This document shows, one piece after another, positions 1 to 21,547 of a stretch of 64,000 nt of DNA. The notes beneath the pieces are model-generated. The model was given only the letters and a program-made list of their open reading frames with translations. It was not told the origin of the DNA and searched no databases. The stretch is from Gavia stellata (lineage: Eukaryota; Chordata; Aves; Gaviiformes; Gaviidae). The stretch lies in assembly GCF_030936135.1 (NCBI RefSeq), contig NC_082634.1, forward strand, positions 136,501 through 200,500, given 5' to 3'. The stretch's first letter is position 1, and the number at the start of each line of letters is the position of its first letter. The translations under genes and the position numbers were made by a program.

Positions 1-6879
<6,879 letters not shown>

Positions 6880-6897
6880 GGCGGCACTGGGAGGTCT

Positions 6898-7318
6898 GGG
6901 GGGAGAGAGATGGGGGTGTCCCAGGGGGATGGGCAGGAAGTCTGGGGGTGTCCCGGGGGGGTGGAGGGACACGGGGGCGTCCCGGGAGGCTGTGGAGGGA
7001 GATGGGGGTGTCCTGCGGGGGGGGAACTGGATAGGTGGGGGGAAACAGGGGTGTCCCGTGGGGGGATCGTGGGGGGGGAGATAGGGGAGGTTGGGGATGT
7101 TCCGGGGGGACGCAGAGGGATGATATCGGGGTGTCCCGGGGCAGGAAGGGAGCACAGACCGGTACGACCCCCCCCCGGGGCAGCCCCACACCCGGGAACG
7201 GCCCGACCGGGACCCCCCACCAGGGGCCTGAGCCCCAGATCTGACCCCGGGGCGGGGGGAGCGGTCAGGAGCGGCTCCGAGGGGGTCCCATCGCCTGGGG
7301 GGGGCCCCACCACCTTAC
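6898..7318 (-). other. SUPT5H: SUPT5H 5'-UTR intron with G-rich repeat
   Basis: On the minus strand a CCCCCAG acceptor lies just upstream of the start codon (about 6898) and a GGG|GTAAGGTGG donor lies at 7318/7317, so the start codon is probably in the second exon. The intron holds a degenerate repeat of about 50 bp (plus-strand core GATGGGGGTGTCC) over 6900-7150. No coding potential is recognised. Confidence 0.6.
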
Positions 7319-7760
7319 CCCCGGAGGGGACGGTGGCTCCGCTCCGCTCTAGGCCTCGGCCCGGCCTGTCTCCAGGCCCCGGCCCCGCTCCGCTGTCAGC
7401 CGCGGTCCCGCCTCGGCCCGGCCCGCTCTGGGCCTATCCCAGCCCGGCCCCCGCGTCAGCCTCACTCCCGCCAGGCCCCGGTCCCGGTCCCGGTCCCGGT
7501 CCCGGTCCCGGTCCCGGCCACAGTCCCGGTCCCGGCCACAGTCCTGGTCCCGATCCTGGTCCCGCCGCCGCTGCCGCCGCCTCTCGCGAGAACCGACCCA
7601 GCGTCACGTGAGAGGGTGGGCGGGGACCGGGCGCAGTCACATGCCCTGATTGGCAGAGCGCGACGGCGGCTCAGAGGGGACAAAAGATGCGGCGCGAAGG
7701 CGGCGATCGGGTTTCAAGTGGAGCGGCGGGCGGGGGGGGTGTGACGTCACTCCGCCAAGC
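7319..7760 (-). promoter_or_regulatory. SUPT5H: SUPT5H non-coding first exon and CpG-island promoter
   Basis: Upstream of the proposed donor at 7318 the DNA is CpG-dense. Visible sites are a perfect TCTCGCGAGA palindrome (7582-7591, the motif recognised by BANP), GTCACGTGA (7603-7611, USF/TFE type), an inverted CCAAT box (ATTGG, about 7649-7653), and a perfect cAMP-response palindrome TGACGTCA (7742-7749) followed by a second near-copy at about 7762. The transcription start is probably near 7570-7590. The position is inferred; the motifs are seen directly. Confidence 0.7.
7480..7564. repeat. Hexanucleotide (GGTCCC)n in the SUPT5H first exon
   Basis: About a dozen copies of GGTCCC, some diverged to GGCCACAGTCCC or GATCCTGGTCCC, lie inside the region proposed as the non-coding first exon of SUPT5H. 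In the transcript they read as GGGACC repeats. Confidence 0.85.
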
Positions 7761-7956
7761 CGTGACGTCGCCGCGCCGTCACGGGGCAGCGCTGAGTGGG
7801 CGGGTGCCTCAGCCCGCGTCACCCCACGCCTCTTCCCACGGGAAGTGGCCCCCCCCCCAGACGCCTGGGTCTCGCGTGGGAGGGGGCAGGATCCCCCCCC
7901 CCCCCTCCCCGAGGTCCCGCCGTGGGCACAGAGAAGCCGATTTCAGAGAAAAACAG

Positions 7957-7962
7957 TTTATT
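7957..7962 (-). terminator. MED29: MED29 poly(A) signal
   Basis: The minus strand reads AATAAA here, about 370 bases beyond the MED29 stop codon at 8331 and less than 400 bases before the presumed SUPT5H start site. It is the only canonical signal I see in the interval. The 3' UTR (about 7940-8330) is C-rich and contains short direct repeats. Confidence 0.75.
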
Positions 7963-8330
7963 TATCAAAAACCCCACACCCCGACCCCCCCGTTAGGGCA
8001 CCCCATGAGGGTCAGCACCCCAAAACCCAGCACTGGGACCCCCGTACCCGCGCTCAGACCCCCACGCCGGGCACCAGGACCCTCCAAAAACACTATATCC
8101 GCCCTCAGACCCCCACGGGAGGTTTGGAGGGGGTGTCCGTGACCCCCATGGGGGCCCCTTCAAAAAAATCAGGGCCTTCCCGGGGGGGTCAGCAGCCCTC
8201 CACACACCGTGTCTGCACTCAGCCCCCTGAACGTGCTACCAGGCCCCCCCCCAAAACCTATATCCGTGCTCAGACCCCCATGGGAGGGTTGGAGGGGGTC
8301 TGTGATCCCCATGGGGGCCCCCCAAACCAC

Positions 8331-10570
8331 TCAGGGCCCCCCCGGGGGGGGCAGCTTGCCGGTGATCTTGTTGGCCCCCTCCAGCAGGGCGTTGTGGATG
8401 TCCTTGGCGCCGGCGATCTGGGCCTTGATGAGGGGCAGGTACTGGGTGTAGGGGAGGGTCTCGCCTGCCCCCCCCTCGCCTTTGGGGGCCGCCGGTACCA
8501 GGGCGGGGGCATGCTTGGCACTGTCGAAGCTCTGCGAGAGGCACTCGTGGGCCAGGCGCTGGGGAGTAGACACGGGGGGGTCACTGGCGGGGGTAGGACA
8601 GCAGAGGGGACAAGATTGGGCGGGTGGGGACGGGATGGGGGGGTGAGGATGGTGCTGGGGGTGTGATGGTGCAAAGAGGGTGGGGGTTTAGGGGGGCACC
8701 AGTGTCACTGGGGGCATGGGGACCACACTGGGGGTGTCACCGGGGGGGCTGAAGGGGGGTCACTCACAAGGCAGAGCTCCAGCTGGTCGCAGAGGGCGTA
8801 AAACTCCTCCAGGCTCTTGTCGAAGCGCTGCAAAGCCCCGTCGGCGCTCTTCCTGCGAGGGGGCCACCGTCACCGTCACCCCCCAGGAGGGCACGGGGGA
8901 GGCGGAGGGGGGCTGCGGAACACTGGGAAGGGACTGTGGGGCTGCAGGGGGAATGGGAGGCAGTGGGGGAGGATTGGGGGGTGCTGGGATGGGGCTGGGG
9001 GGCACTGGGATGGCATTGAGGGGTACTGGGATGGGGCTGGGGGACGGCCACTCACTGCCCGTTGTCGATGTTGGAGTTCTGCACCAGGTTCTGCGCCGCC
9101 ACTTTCATCAGGGTCTGGGTGGGGGTCAGGGGAGACATGTCCACCCTGGGGGAGACACCCGCCCCCCCCCCCCGCCCCGGCTCCCACCACGGCCCCATGC
9201 CTGTCACTGGGCAGTGGAGACTCATTTACGGCAGGGGACACCCCAAAAGAAACTTCCCCCCACACACACCCCCATCACTGGGGCAGGGACCCCCCTGGGA
9301 CCCCCATTACCAGCACAGGGACACCCCTGGGACCCCTCAAACAAGGACATGGGCACAGGGACCCCCCCCGGGACCCCCATTACGGGCACAGGGACACCCC
9401 TGGGACCCCTCAAACAAGGACATGGGCACAGGGACCCCCGCCGGGACCCCCATTACCGGCACAGGGACACCCCTGGGACCCCTCAAACAAGGACATGGGC
9501 ACAGGGACCCCCGCCGGGACCACCATTACTGGCACAGGGACACCCCTGGGACCCCTCAAACAAGGACATGGGCACAGGGACCCCCGCCAGGACCCCCATT
9601 ACCGGCACAGGGACCCCCCTGGGACCCCTCAAACAAGGACATGGGCACAGGGACCCCCGCCGGGACCCCCATTACCGGCACAGGGACACCCCTGGGACCC
9701 CTCAAACAAGGACATGGGCACAGGGACCCCCGCCGGGACCCCCATTACGGGCACAGGGACCCCCCTGGGACCCCTCAAACAAGGACATGGGCACAGGGAC
9801 CCCCGCCGGGACCCCCATTACCGGCACAGGGACACCCCTGGGACCCCTCAAACAAGGACATGGGCACAGGGACCCCCGCCGGGACCCCCATTACCGGCAC
9901 AGGGACACCCCAACCTCCGGGGGGACCCTCCCTGCCAGGGCCGACCCTGCCCCTTCCCAGCACCCCGCCCCCTGACAGCAGACCCCGCCCCCTGACAGCA
10001 GACCCCGCCCCATCGCGGCGGCAGAACGCCCGTGGCAACAGGCCACGCCCTCTACCGGCGGCATGCCCCGCCCCATGGCAGCGGTAGAACGCCCACAGTG
10101 ACAGGCCCCGCCTCCCCCGCGAAAAGCTCCGCCCACTGCCGCCGAGAGAACGCCCACGGTAGCAAGCCCCGCCCCCCCTCGGCGGTAGAACGCCCGCTGT
10201 GGCAAGCCCCGCCTCCCCTCGGCGGCAGGCCACGCCCCCCTCGGCGGTAGAACGCCCGCTGTGGCAAGCGCCGCCTCCCCTCGGCGGCAGGCCCCGCCCC
10301 GTGCCGGCGGCAGGCCCCGCCCACCTGCAGGCTCTCCTTCAGCTGGGGGATGAGGAGGCGGAACCGCTGCACCGGGTCGAAGTCCTGCGCCTGCGCAGCC
10401 GCCACCTGCGCCGGCAGCGGCGGCCCCGGCGGCTGCCCCGGCCCCGGAGCCTGCCCCGGCCCCGGTCCCGGCCCGGGGGCGGCGGGCAGAGGCGGCGGCG
10501 GCGCGGGAGCGGCGGGCGGCCCCGGGCCAGGGCCCGGCCCCGTCGGCGGCGGCTGAGGGGGCGCCGCCAT
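8331..10570 (-). CDS. MED29: Mediator complex subunit 29
   Basis: Mediator subunit linking transcription factors to RNA polymerase II. Four minus-strand exons: 10325-10570, 9056-9114, 8768-8852, 8331-8558; 618 nt, 205 residues plus stop (human 200). After a low-complexity Pro/Gly/Ala N-terminus (residues 1-60) comes the family core: DFDPVQRFRLLIPQLKESLQ at the end of exon 1, LMKVAAQNL in exon 2, FDKSLEEFYALCDQLELCL in exon 3, then LAHECLSQSFDSAKH and IKAQIAGAKDIHNALLEGAN in exon 4. Phases 0/2/0 fit all junctions. The start is the ATG inside AAGATGGCGGC, giving MAAPPQPPP. Intron 1 contains two minisatellites. The gene is head to head with PAF1, 138 bp apart. Confidence 0.97.
9275..9912. repeat. 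73-bp minisatellite in MED29 intron 1
   Basis: Eight or more copies with an exact 73-bp spacing: the string ACAAGGACATGGGCACAGGG recurs at 9341, 9414, 9487, 9560, 9633, 9706, 9779 and 9852. Copies differ by only a few bases, so the array is young or homogenised and probably polymorphic in length. It is stop-free in three plus-strand frames, which explains the long Pro-rich spurious ORFs across it. Confidence 0.95.
10004..10325. repeat. GC-box tandem repeat at the start of MED29 intron 1
   Basis: Unequal copies of a unit of about 40 bp beginning GGCGGTAGAACGCCCGCTGT alternate with a 22-bp shorter version beginning GGCGGCAGGCC. Nearly every unit carries a CCCCGCCCC or CCCCGCCTCC box, giving a dense array of potential SP/KLF sites directly downstream of MED29 exon 1. 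Confidence 0.8.
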
Positions 10571-10708
10571 CTTCCCGCCGCGCGCCTGACTTCCGCTCCC
10601 GGCCGGCCCCGCGCCGCGGGAAGTGACGTCAGGCCGGAGGGGTCCTGACGCCGCCCGGAAGCAGCTGCCCCCCGCGGTGCCTGCGCAGGGCCCGGCCCCG
10701 GCCCCGCC
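10571..10708. promoter_or_regulatory. Bidirectional MED29/PAF1 promoter
   Basis: Only 138 bp separate the two divergent start codons. The segment holds a perfect CRE palindrome TGACGTCA (10624-10631) joined to an ETS-type GGAAGTG, further ETS-like cores (ACTTCCG near 10590, CCGGAAG near 10655), and a YY1-type AAGATGGCGGC that contains the MED29 start codon. There is no TATA box. The pair is also head to head in mammals. Confidence 0.85.
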
Positions 10709-15213
<4,505 letters not shown>

Positions 15214-15321
15214 GGGGGGGGATTCTCCAGCGGCTCGTAGCAAGGTTGAGCCTGGACCCCCCCCATCCCCATTTTGGGGCAAAAACCAGGCACTTTGGGT
15301 TCGTTTGTTTTTTTTTTTCTC

Positions 15322-15327
15322 TTTAAT
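15322..15327 (-). terminator. SAMD4B: Possible SAMD4B poly(A) signal
   Basis: The minus strand reads ATTAAA here, 680 bases beyond the SAMD4B stop. I see no canonical AATAAA on the minus strand between 15214 and 16006. If used, the SAMD4B 3' UTR would run into the PAF1 3' UTR. Confidence 0.4.
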
Positions 15328-15373
15328 AACGTAGTCATGGTTACCAGCCATAGTCATAACAAAAGTTATTCAT

Positions 15374-15379
15374 AATAAA
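15374..15379 (+). terminator. PAF1: PAF1 poly(A) signal
   Basis: AATAAA 161 bases after the PAF1 stop codon, in an abruptly AT-rich stretch. A second AATAAA at 15602-15607 is a possible distal alternative. Confidence 0.75.
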
Positions 15380-16006
15380 ATGTATCTAAAATAACGTTTC
15401 TATCTCGAAGGGCCGCGGCGCTACGTGTACAAAGGGGGGGGGCTGTACCGACGGGGGGGGGGGTCCCGGGGCGTCCCCCACCCCGGGGGGCATCAACGTG
15501 TACCTAAATTTGGGGTGTGCCCCCCCGGGGGTGGACAGGGTTACACGCCCCCCCCCCCGGGGGGCCAAAACCAAAAATAATATTAATAATAATAATATAA
15601 TAATAAAGAGAAAAAAAAGAAACGAAAAACCCCAACAAAACCCAGGATTTGGGGATTATTAAAAACGGTGAAAACGCAACAAACTCCCCCCGCCCCCACC
15701 CCCCCCAAAAAAAGAGGGGCCGGGAGAGCCCCGCCCCCACATGCGGCCCCTGTAGTGTCAACGCAGCCCCCCCCCCGCCCCCCCGCGAGGTCATTGGCCC
15801 GAGGAGCCCCTCCCTCGCGGGGGCCCTGCGCCCCTCCCCCCCGGCCTGGGGAGGGGGGGGCAGGGGGGTTAATTCCCCCCCCTGCTTATTTTAGGGTCTC
15901 CCCCGGGGGGGCACTGAGGGTGACTGGTCATGGAGGGGGTGCCCCCCCCCGGGGGGGGGGGGTGTTAAGGGTGTGACCCCCCTATTTGGGGAGGGGGGCG
16001 GCGCCA
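15380..16006. other. Convergent 3'-UTR interval between PAF1 and SAMD4B
   Basis: This gene-free stretch holds C/G homopolymers and a small AT-rich microsatellite (AAT-type, about 15575-15620). No further coding sequence is recognised; the open frames crossing it are Pro/Gly-rich by-products of homopolymers. Confidence 0.7.
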
Positions 16007-19000
16007 TCAGATGGTGGAGGTCTTGTCTGTGCCATCTGCGGGGGGGTGGGGGGGTGTCAGGGGGCACCTGCGGGGGGGCCGGGTCCCCTCGCGTGTCCCT
16101 CCATCCCCCCCCACCCTTGTCCCCTTTTGTCCCCCCCCAAGTTCACCTGTGCCTTTTCGCTCCCCCCCCATCCCGGCCACCCCCCCCCGTCTCTGTGTGC
16201 CCCCCCCATCCCTGTGTGCCCCCCCCCGTCCCTGTGTGCCCCCCCTCACCGCCCAGCGCGTGCTCCGTCATGCTCAGGCACAGCGACTCCAGCGTGGGGT
16301 TGATCTCCAGGTCAGTGCCAGGGAGGGGACACTCTGGGGGGGGACACATGGGGGGGCACAGGGATGAAGGTGGGGTCCCGGGCACCCTGACCCCCCCCAA
16401 GACCTCCTGGGGGGGGTCCAACCATCCTGCACCCCCCCCAAGTGTCGTCCGAAACATCCTCCCCCACCCCTGGGGGGGGTGTGGGCAGGTCCACCCCCTC
16501 CCCCAGCATGGTCCCCCACTTTCGGGGCCCCCCCGGGGCCCCCCCAGACCTACCCTGGGGGAAGGCGAGCAGGGCCTGGGGAGAGGTGTGGACGGGCAGC
16601 GAGTGGGTGCGCTGCACCGCGCTGCGGCTCCCCGGGGAGCCCCCGGCCCCCCCGCTGCCGAACCACAGGCTCTGGGGGGGGAGACAGGGTATTTATTAGG
16701 GGGGGGGACCCCAACACAGGGATGCTGGCATCCAGGAGGTGTGTCCCCCCCCAAAAGGACCCCCAGGGTCTGGGGTCCCCATTCCCTTCCCAGGGTGAAG
16801 GAGCCCCCGCCCTCAGCAAAAGAATCCCAGTGTCTGCCCCCCCCCCAACAACGCACCCCAAATTCATCCAGCCCCCCCCAACATCCCCCGGGACCCCAGC
16901 ATCTGCCCCCCCAGCCCCTAAGACCCCCCCACCTCCAAATCCCCCAGAATCCGCCCCCCCGACCCCTAGGACCCCCCCCAAATCCCCGGGACCCCAGGAT
17001 CCCCCCCACCCAATGCTCAGCATTCGCCCCCCCCCGCCCCCCGGACCCTCCTCCCAGTGCCCCATGGACCCCAGAGCCCCCCCCAAAGCAGCCGAGCACC
17101 CGTCCCCGTGACCCACCTGGCGTCCCTGGGTGCCGAGGGGGGGGCCGCCGAGAGGGGGCCGGGGGGCGGGGGCCCCCCCGGCAGGCCCCAGCAGCCCCAG
17201 GCGGGTGGGGGGCAGCGCGCGGGGGGGCAACGCGAAGGGGCGCTGCCCCCGCCGCCCCCCCGCCCCCCCCACAGAGCCAGCTATGGGGAGCGAGTTGGAG
17301 CCGAAGGCCCAGCTGGGGGCGGACGGGGACATGGGGGGGGTGTCAGGATGACACTGACCCCCCCCAGCTCCCCCCCAGCCCCAGGGGCTCACCCTGGGGT
17401 CACCCAGAGACCCCCCCGGGGGAAAATGAGGCACCCAACCCTCGGAGGGGGGGAAATGGGGCACCCAGGGGACAAATTAGGGCACAGGGGTGTCCTGGGG
17501 GAGGCGAGACCCCATCAGACACCCCCAAATTGGGGGGGGGGAATCGTGCATTGGGGGGGCACAAGGCAGGGAATAAGGCACTTGGTGGGGGCAAGAGCCC
17601 CCCAGGGGAGCCCCAAGGGTGTAAACGCAGCAGCCGGGGGGTCCTGAACCCCCCAAGAAGGGCAAACTGGGGGACAGGGAGGGGGTGCCAAGGGGACGGG
17701 GGTGCGTGGGGCGACCGGGGTGGGGGTCCCCAGCCCCCCCCGCCCCCCCCCACCTACCCCTTGGGGGGCCGATAGCCCGGGCCGTCGAGCGGCACCTTCT
17801 TGGGGAAGGCGCGGAGCAGCTTCAGGACCTGCTGCTTCCAGGAGAGGAGCCTCTTCTTCTGCGTCTCCGTGAACGCCTGGGGGGACACACGGACGCGGTG
17901 GGGGGGGGCGTAGGGCCCCGTGGCCCCCCCCGACCCCCCCCCAGGCCCTGCCCTACCTCGTGGCTCAGGCACTTCTCGAGGAGCTGGAGGTAACTGGTGA
18001 TGTTCTCCTCGTCCGGCCGCGACACCAGCAGCTGGGTGCACACTGAGGGGGGGTCAGGGAGGAACCCAGGCACCCGGGCACCCTGCCCCAGCACCGTGGG
18101 ACCCCCCCTCGAAGGAAGCCGGGGGGGGGGGGGGGGGGCTCACCTTTGCCCATGACGCGGGTGAACTGCCCTGGGATGTCCCCGTCGGGGACGGGGGCGG
18201 CGGGGGCTTCGGCGTCGGCGGCCGGGTGGGGGGCGAAGGCATCGGTGGCCCCCGGGGGGGCCCCGTCAGGGGTGCCGTTTGGGGGGGGGGGCGGCCGGGG
18301 GGGGCCGGAAGGCCTTGATGGGGGTCACCATGATCTGCTGGAGCTCCTGCAGCGCTGTCCACAGGTTGCCCCCCTCCAGGATGTCCTGCGGGGACCGGGG
18401 ACACGTAGGACAGGGAGGGGGGACACGTGGGGGATGAGAGGTGGGACGTGGGGACCTCGGGGGGATCAGGGACACCCCGTGCCAGCCCTGGGGACACAGG
18501 GACATGGTGGGGTATGACCAGGGGACACCCCGTGCCAGCCCTGGGGACACAGGGACGTGGTGGGGGTATGACCAGGGGACACCCCGTGCTACCCCTGGGG
18601 ACACAGGGACGTGGTGGGGGTATGACCAGGGGACACCCCGTGCCATCCCTGGGGACACAGGGACACGGCAGGGGGACCAGGGACGCCCCGCGCCACCCCT
18701 GGGGACACAGGGGGACATTGGAGACGCCCCGCGCCACCCCTGGGGACACAGGGGGACATTGGAGACGCCCCGCGCCACCCCTGGGGACACAGGGGGACAT
18801 TGGAGACGCCCCGCGCCACCCCTGGGGACACAGGGGGACATTGGAGACGCCCCGCGCCACCCCTGGGGACACAGGGACACGGCGGGGGTATGACCAGGGG
18901 ACACCCCGCACCATCCCTGGGGACACAGGGACACGGCAGGGGGACCAGGGACGCCCCACGCCACCCCTGGGGACACAGGGAGACATTGGAGACGCCCCGC

Positions 19001-21547
19001 GCCACCCCTGGGGACATGAGGGGGGTACCGGGGACACCCTGCGCCAGCCCTCAGGATGCAGAAGGTGACCAGGGCCACCCCGTGCCACCCCTGGGGACCT
19101 GAGAGCCACCAGCCACACCGTGCCACCCCTGGGGACCAGACGGCCACCAGCCACACCGTGCCACACCTTCTCCAGCGCCCTGAGGACGCTCTGCCGCTCC
19201 CGCAGCTTCTGGATGCTGAGGGCGATCTTGTGCCGCGCGCCCTTGGTGACGTTCTGCAGGGACAAGGAGGGACAGGCGGGGCGGGGGGGTTTGTCCCCTC
19301 GTCCGGGGGGTGGTGGGGACACGGGGGAGGGACAACACCACAGGGGAAAGACCCCGGCTCACCTGCGACTCGAGGTGATGCTCCGTCAGCGTCATCATCT
19401 CCTCGTACGTCATTTGGGAGAAGAGCGCCGCGTACTTGTGCAGCCGCAGGCTCTTCAGCCAGGAGGGGACATCTTTGGGGGGGGGGAGGTGACACGGGCG
19501 TGGCCGTCAGGTGACAGGTCCCCACGGCCCCCCCACGCCACCCACGGGTGCCCCGGCCCCCACCTTTCATGCCGCTGCCGTCCTCCTGGAAGGTGTTGCG
19601 GCCGCCGGCCGGCTCCTCCGTCTGCTCGCTGCCCGAGGAGGCCACGCTGCTCTGGGGCGAGAGGGGCGCGTGGTCCCCGAAGGCGGGGCGGGGGGGGACG
19701 GGGACGGCGGGCTCGTCACCCCCCCCTGGCCACTCGTTTCCCCCTCCCTGGGGACTGCCGGGCACCAGCGAGAGGGAGCGCTTCAGCGGGCTGGGGTGCA
19801 GCTGGCAGGGCAGAGCTGCGGGGAGCGGGGGGTCAGGGTGGGCCTGGGCACCCGGACGCCCGGGTCCCCTCTGCGGGACACCCCCCCAGCCCCCCGTGTC
19901 CGTCCATTCATCCGTCCGTCCCCTCCAGCCCCTTCCTCAGCCCTTAATTTCCCCCCCAGGTCCCTGTGCCCCCTGCCTGTCCCCCTCCCCAACCCCTCCA
20001 GCCCCCCACGCTCCCCTCTACCCCCCAGATCCCCTCTCTGGACACCCAAGTCCCCACCAGACCCCTCCCTGTCCCCCCCCAAGTCCGTCCTCAGCACTTA
20101 ATCCCCCTCCCTCTCCCCCATGGCCCTCAACATCCCCCCAGGCCCCTTCCCAGCCCTCTTGTCCTCCCCAGACCCTTCCGTGCCCCCCCCAACCCCTCCT
20201 CAGCCCTTAACGTCCCCCCCAGATCCCTCCTCAGCACCCTTGTCCCCTCCAGACCCCTCCCTGTCGTCCCCCCCAGCCCCTCCTCAGCCCTCAACATCCC
20301 CCCAGGCCCCTTCCCAGCCCCTCTGTCCCCTCCCTGTCCCCCCCAACCCCTGTCCCCGCTCACCCGCTCCCCCCAGGCCGTTGCCGCTGGCAGTGGGGTG
20401 GAAGGGCGGGTGCCCGTTCTCCCGGGGGGCCGCCTCGGGCCAGGCCGGCCCCAGCTCGGGGGCTGCGTGCTCGGGCCACTCGTGGGGAGGCGGCGGCCGC
20501 CGAGGGGCGTCGGGGCGAGGGGGTCGCGCCGGGGGGCCACTGCCGCCGGCCAAACGTTCCTCCAAGTGGCCCAACCAGAGGGCCAGGGCGCTGCGGTCGT
20601 CCAGGGTGGTGGCGGGGTGGATGAGGGCGTAGGAGAGGAGCTGCCGGCTCTCCTCCACGCAGCGGTTGCTCTCGATGGCGTACGCCAGGATCTTCTGCAG
20701 CCGCTTCATGTACTCGGCCTTGGCGGCAGCGTTCCCCGGCTGCAGGAGCGGGAGGTGGGCCAGGAGCAGGGCCACCGCCGCCTCCGCCGGCTCCTGCGGC
20801 CACTGGCTGATGGCGGCTGAGGGGGGGGCAAAAGGGGTGAGGGGGGTGTCGGTGTCACCGCACAGCCCCGGGGGGACGGCACCCAGGAGGGGACGAGGCT
20901 GCGTCCACTAAACTATCACGCCCAGGGTGGAAATGGGGAGCAAATCTATCCCGGGGCAAATGCAGGGGGCTAAAATTAGGGAGAAAATCCCCCAATTTTC
21001 CCCAAGGAAGATGGGAGACCCATCAGCCCCCCTAATTGTCCAGGCACGCACAGGGAGACCCCCCCTTGGCACCCCACAGGTGCCCAGAGACAAAGAGAGA
21101 GCCCTGGGGGGAGGCCAGGAGGCCCTCCAGGCACCAAGGGAGCTCTTGGGGTCCCTGTAAAGCTCCCACGGGGCACCCCGGACCATGCGAGGAGCCCTTG
21201 GGGGGGTGCCAGGATGACGTGTGGAGACCCGCCGGGCGCAGTGAGAGCCCTTGAGGGCTCCGCAAAGCCCCACGGGGCACCCAGGGAGCCTTGCGGGTCC
21301 CCACGGAGCCCCCCGTCCACCCGGGGAGCCCCCCCCCCCGCCGCAACTCACCGGCGCTGTTGGCCTCAGCCTCGAGGAGGTGGATGTCGGCGCAGTCGGC
21401 CAGCGAGTGCTCGAGGCAGAGCTGGAGGAAGCGGGCCTGGGTGCGGGTGACGCGCTTCAGCAGCGAGAGCAGAGCCACCGTCTGCTCGCACTCGTTCCAG
21501 CCCTTGAACCACCCCGCCACGATCCCCACCTGATCCCGGAACATCAT
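16007..21547 (-). CDS. SAMD4B: Sterile alpha motif protein 4B (Smaug homologue 2), with one apparent frameshift
   Basis: Smaug-family RNA-binding post-transcriptional repressor. Twelve minus-strand exons: 21352-21547, 20364-20816, 19564-19815, 19363-19472, 19167-19253, 18144-18385, 17957-18042, 17758-17876, 17117-17312, 16554-16671, 16250-16333, 16007-16035. The start [20 protein letters not shown] matches the family. The first two exons form the Smaug similarity region, with [20 protein letters not shown]. The SAM domain (about residues 300-360) contains [20 protein letters not shown] and [17 protein letters not shown]. The C-terminus is SMTEHALG…DGTDKTSTI. In exon 6 the frame changes inside a C11 run (18281-18291) after MVTPIKAF. 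With one C fewer the gene reads through as 656 residues (human 694) and every later phase and the stop agree; with the sequence as given it stops early. I treat this as a probable homopolymer error. Confidence 0.95.
18425..19060. repeat. Minisatellite in SAMD4B intron 5
   Basis: Two interleaved unit types share the block CACCCCTGGGGACACAGGG. A 41-bp unit containing GACATTGGAGACGCCCCGCG is repeated perfectly about five times around 18709-18866. Longer units of about 60 bp containing GGTATGACCAGGGGACACCC lie on both sides. The array nearly fills the intron between exons 19167-19253 and 18144-18385. Confidence 0.9.

Noticed and set aside
9275-9912. Regularly spaced repeats resembling a CRISPR array
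   Set aside because: The whole 73-bp unit is repeated, with no unique spacers, and the genome is vertebrate.
8716-10087. Overlapping Pro/Gly/Thr-rich plus-strand ORFs of 340-420 codons
   Set aside because: They cross MED29 exons in antisense and owe their length to the 73-bp repeat.
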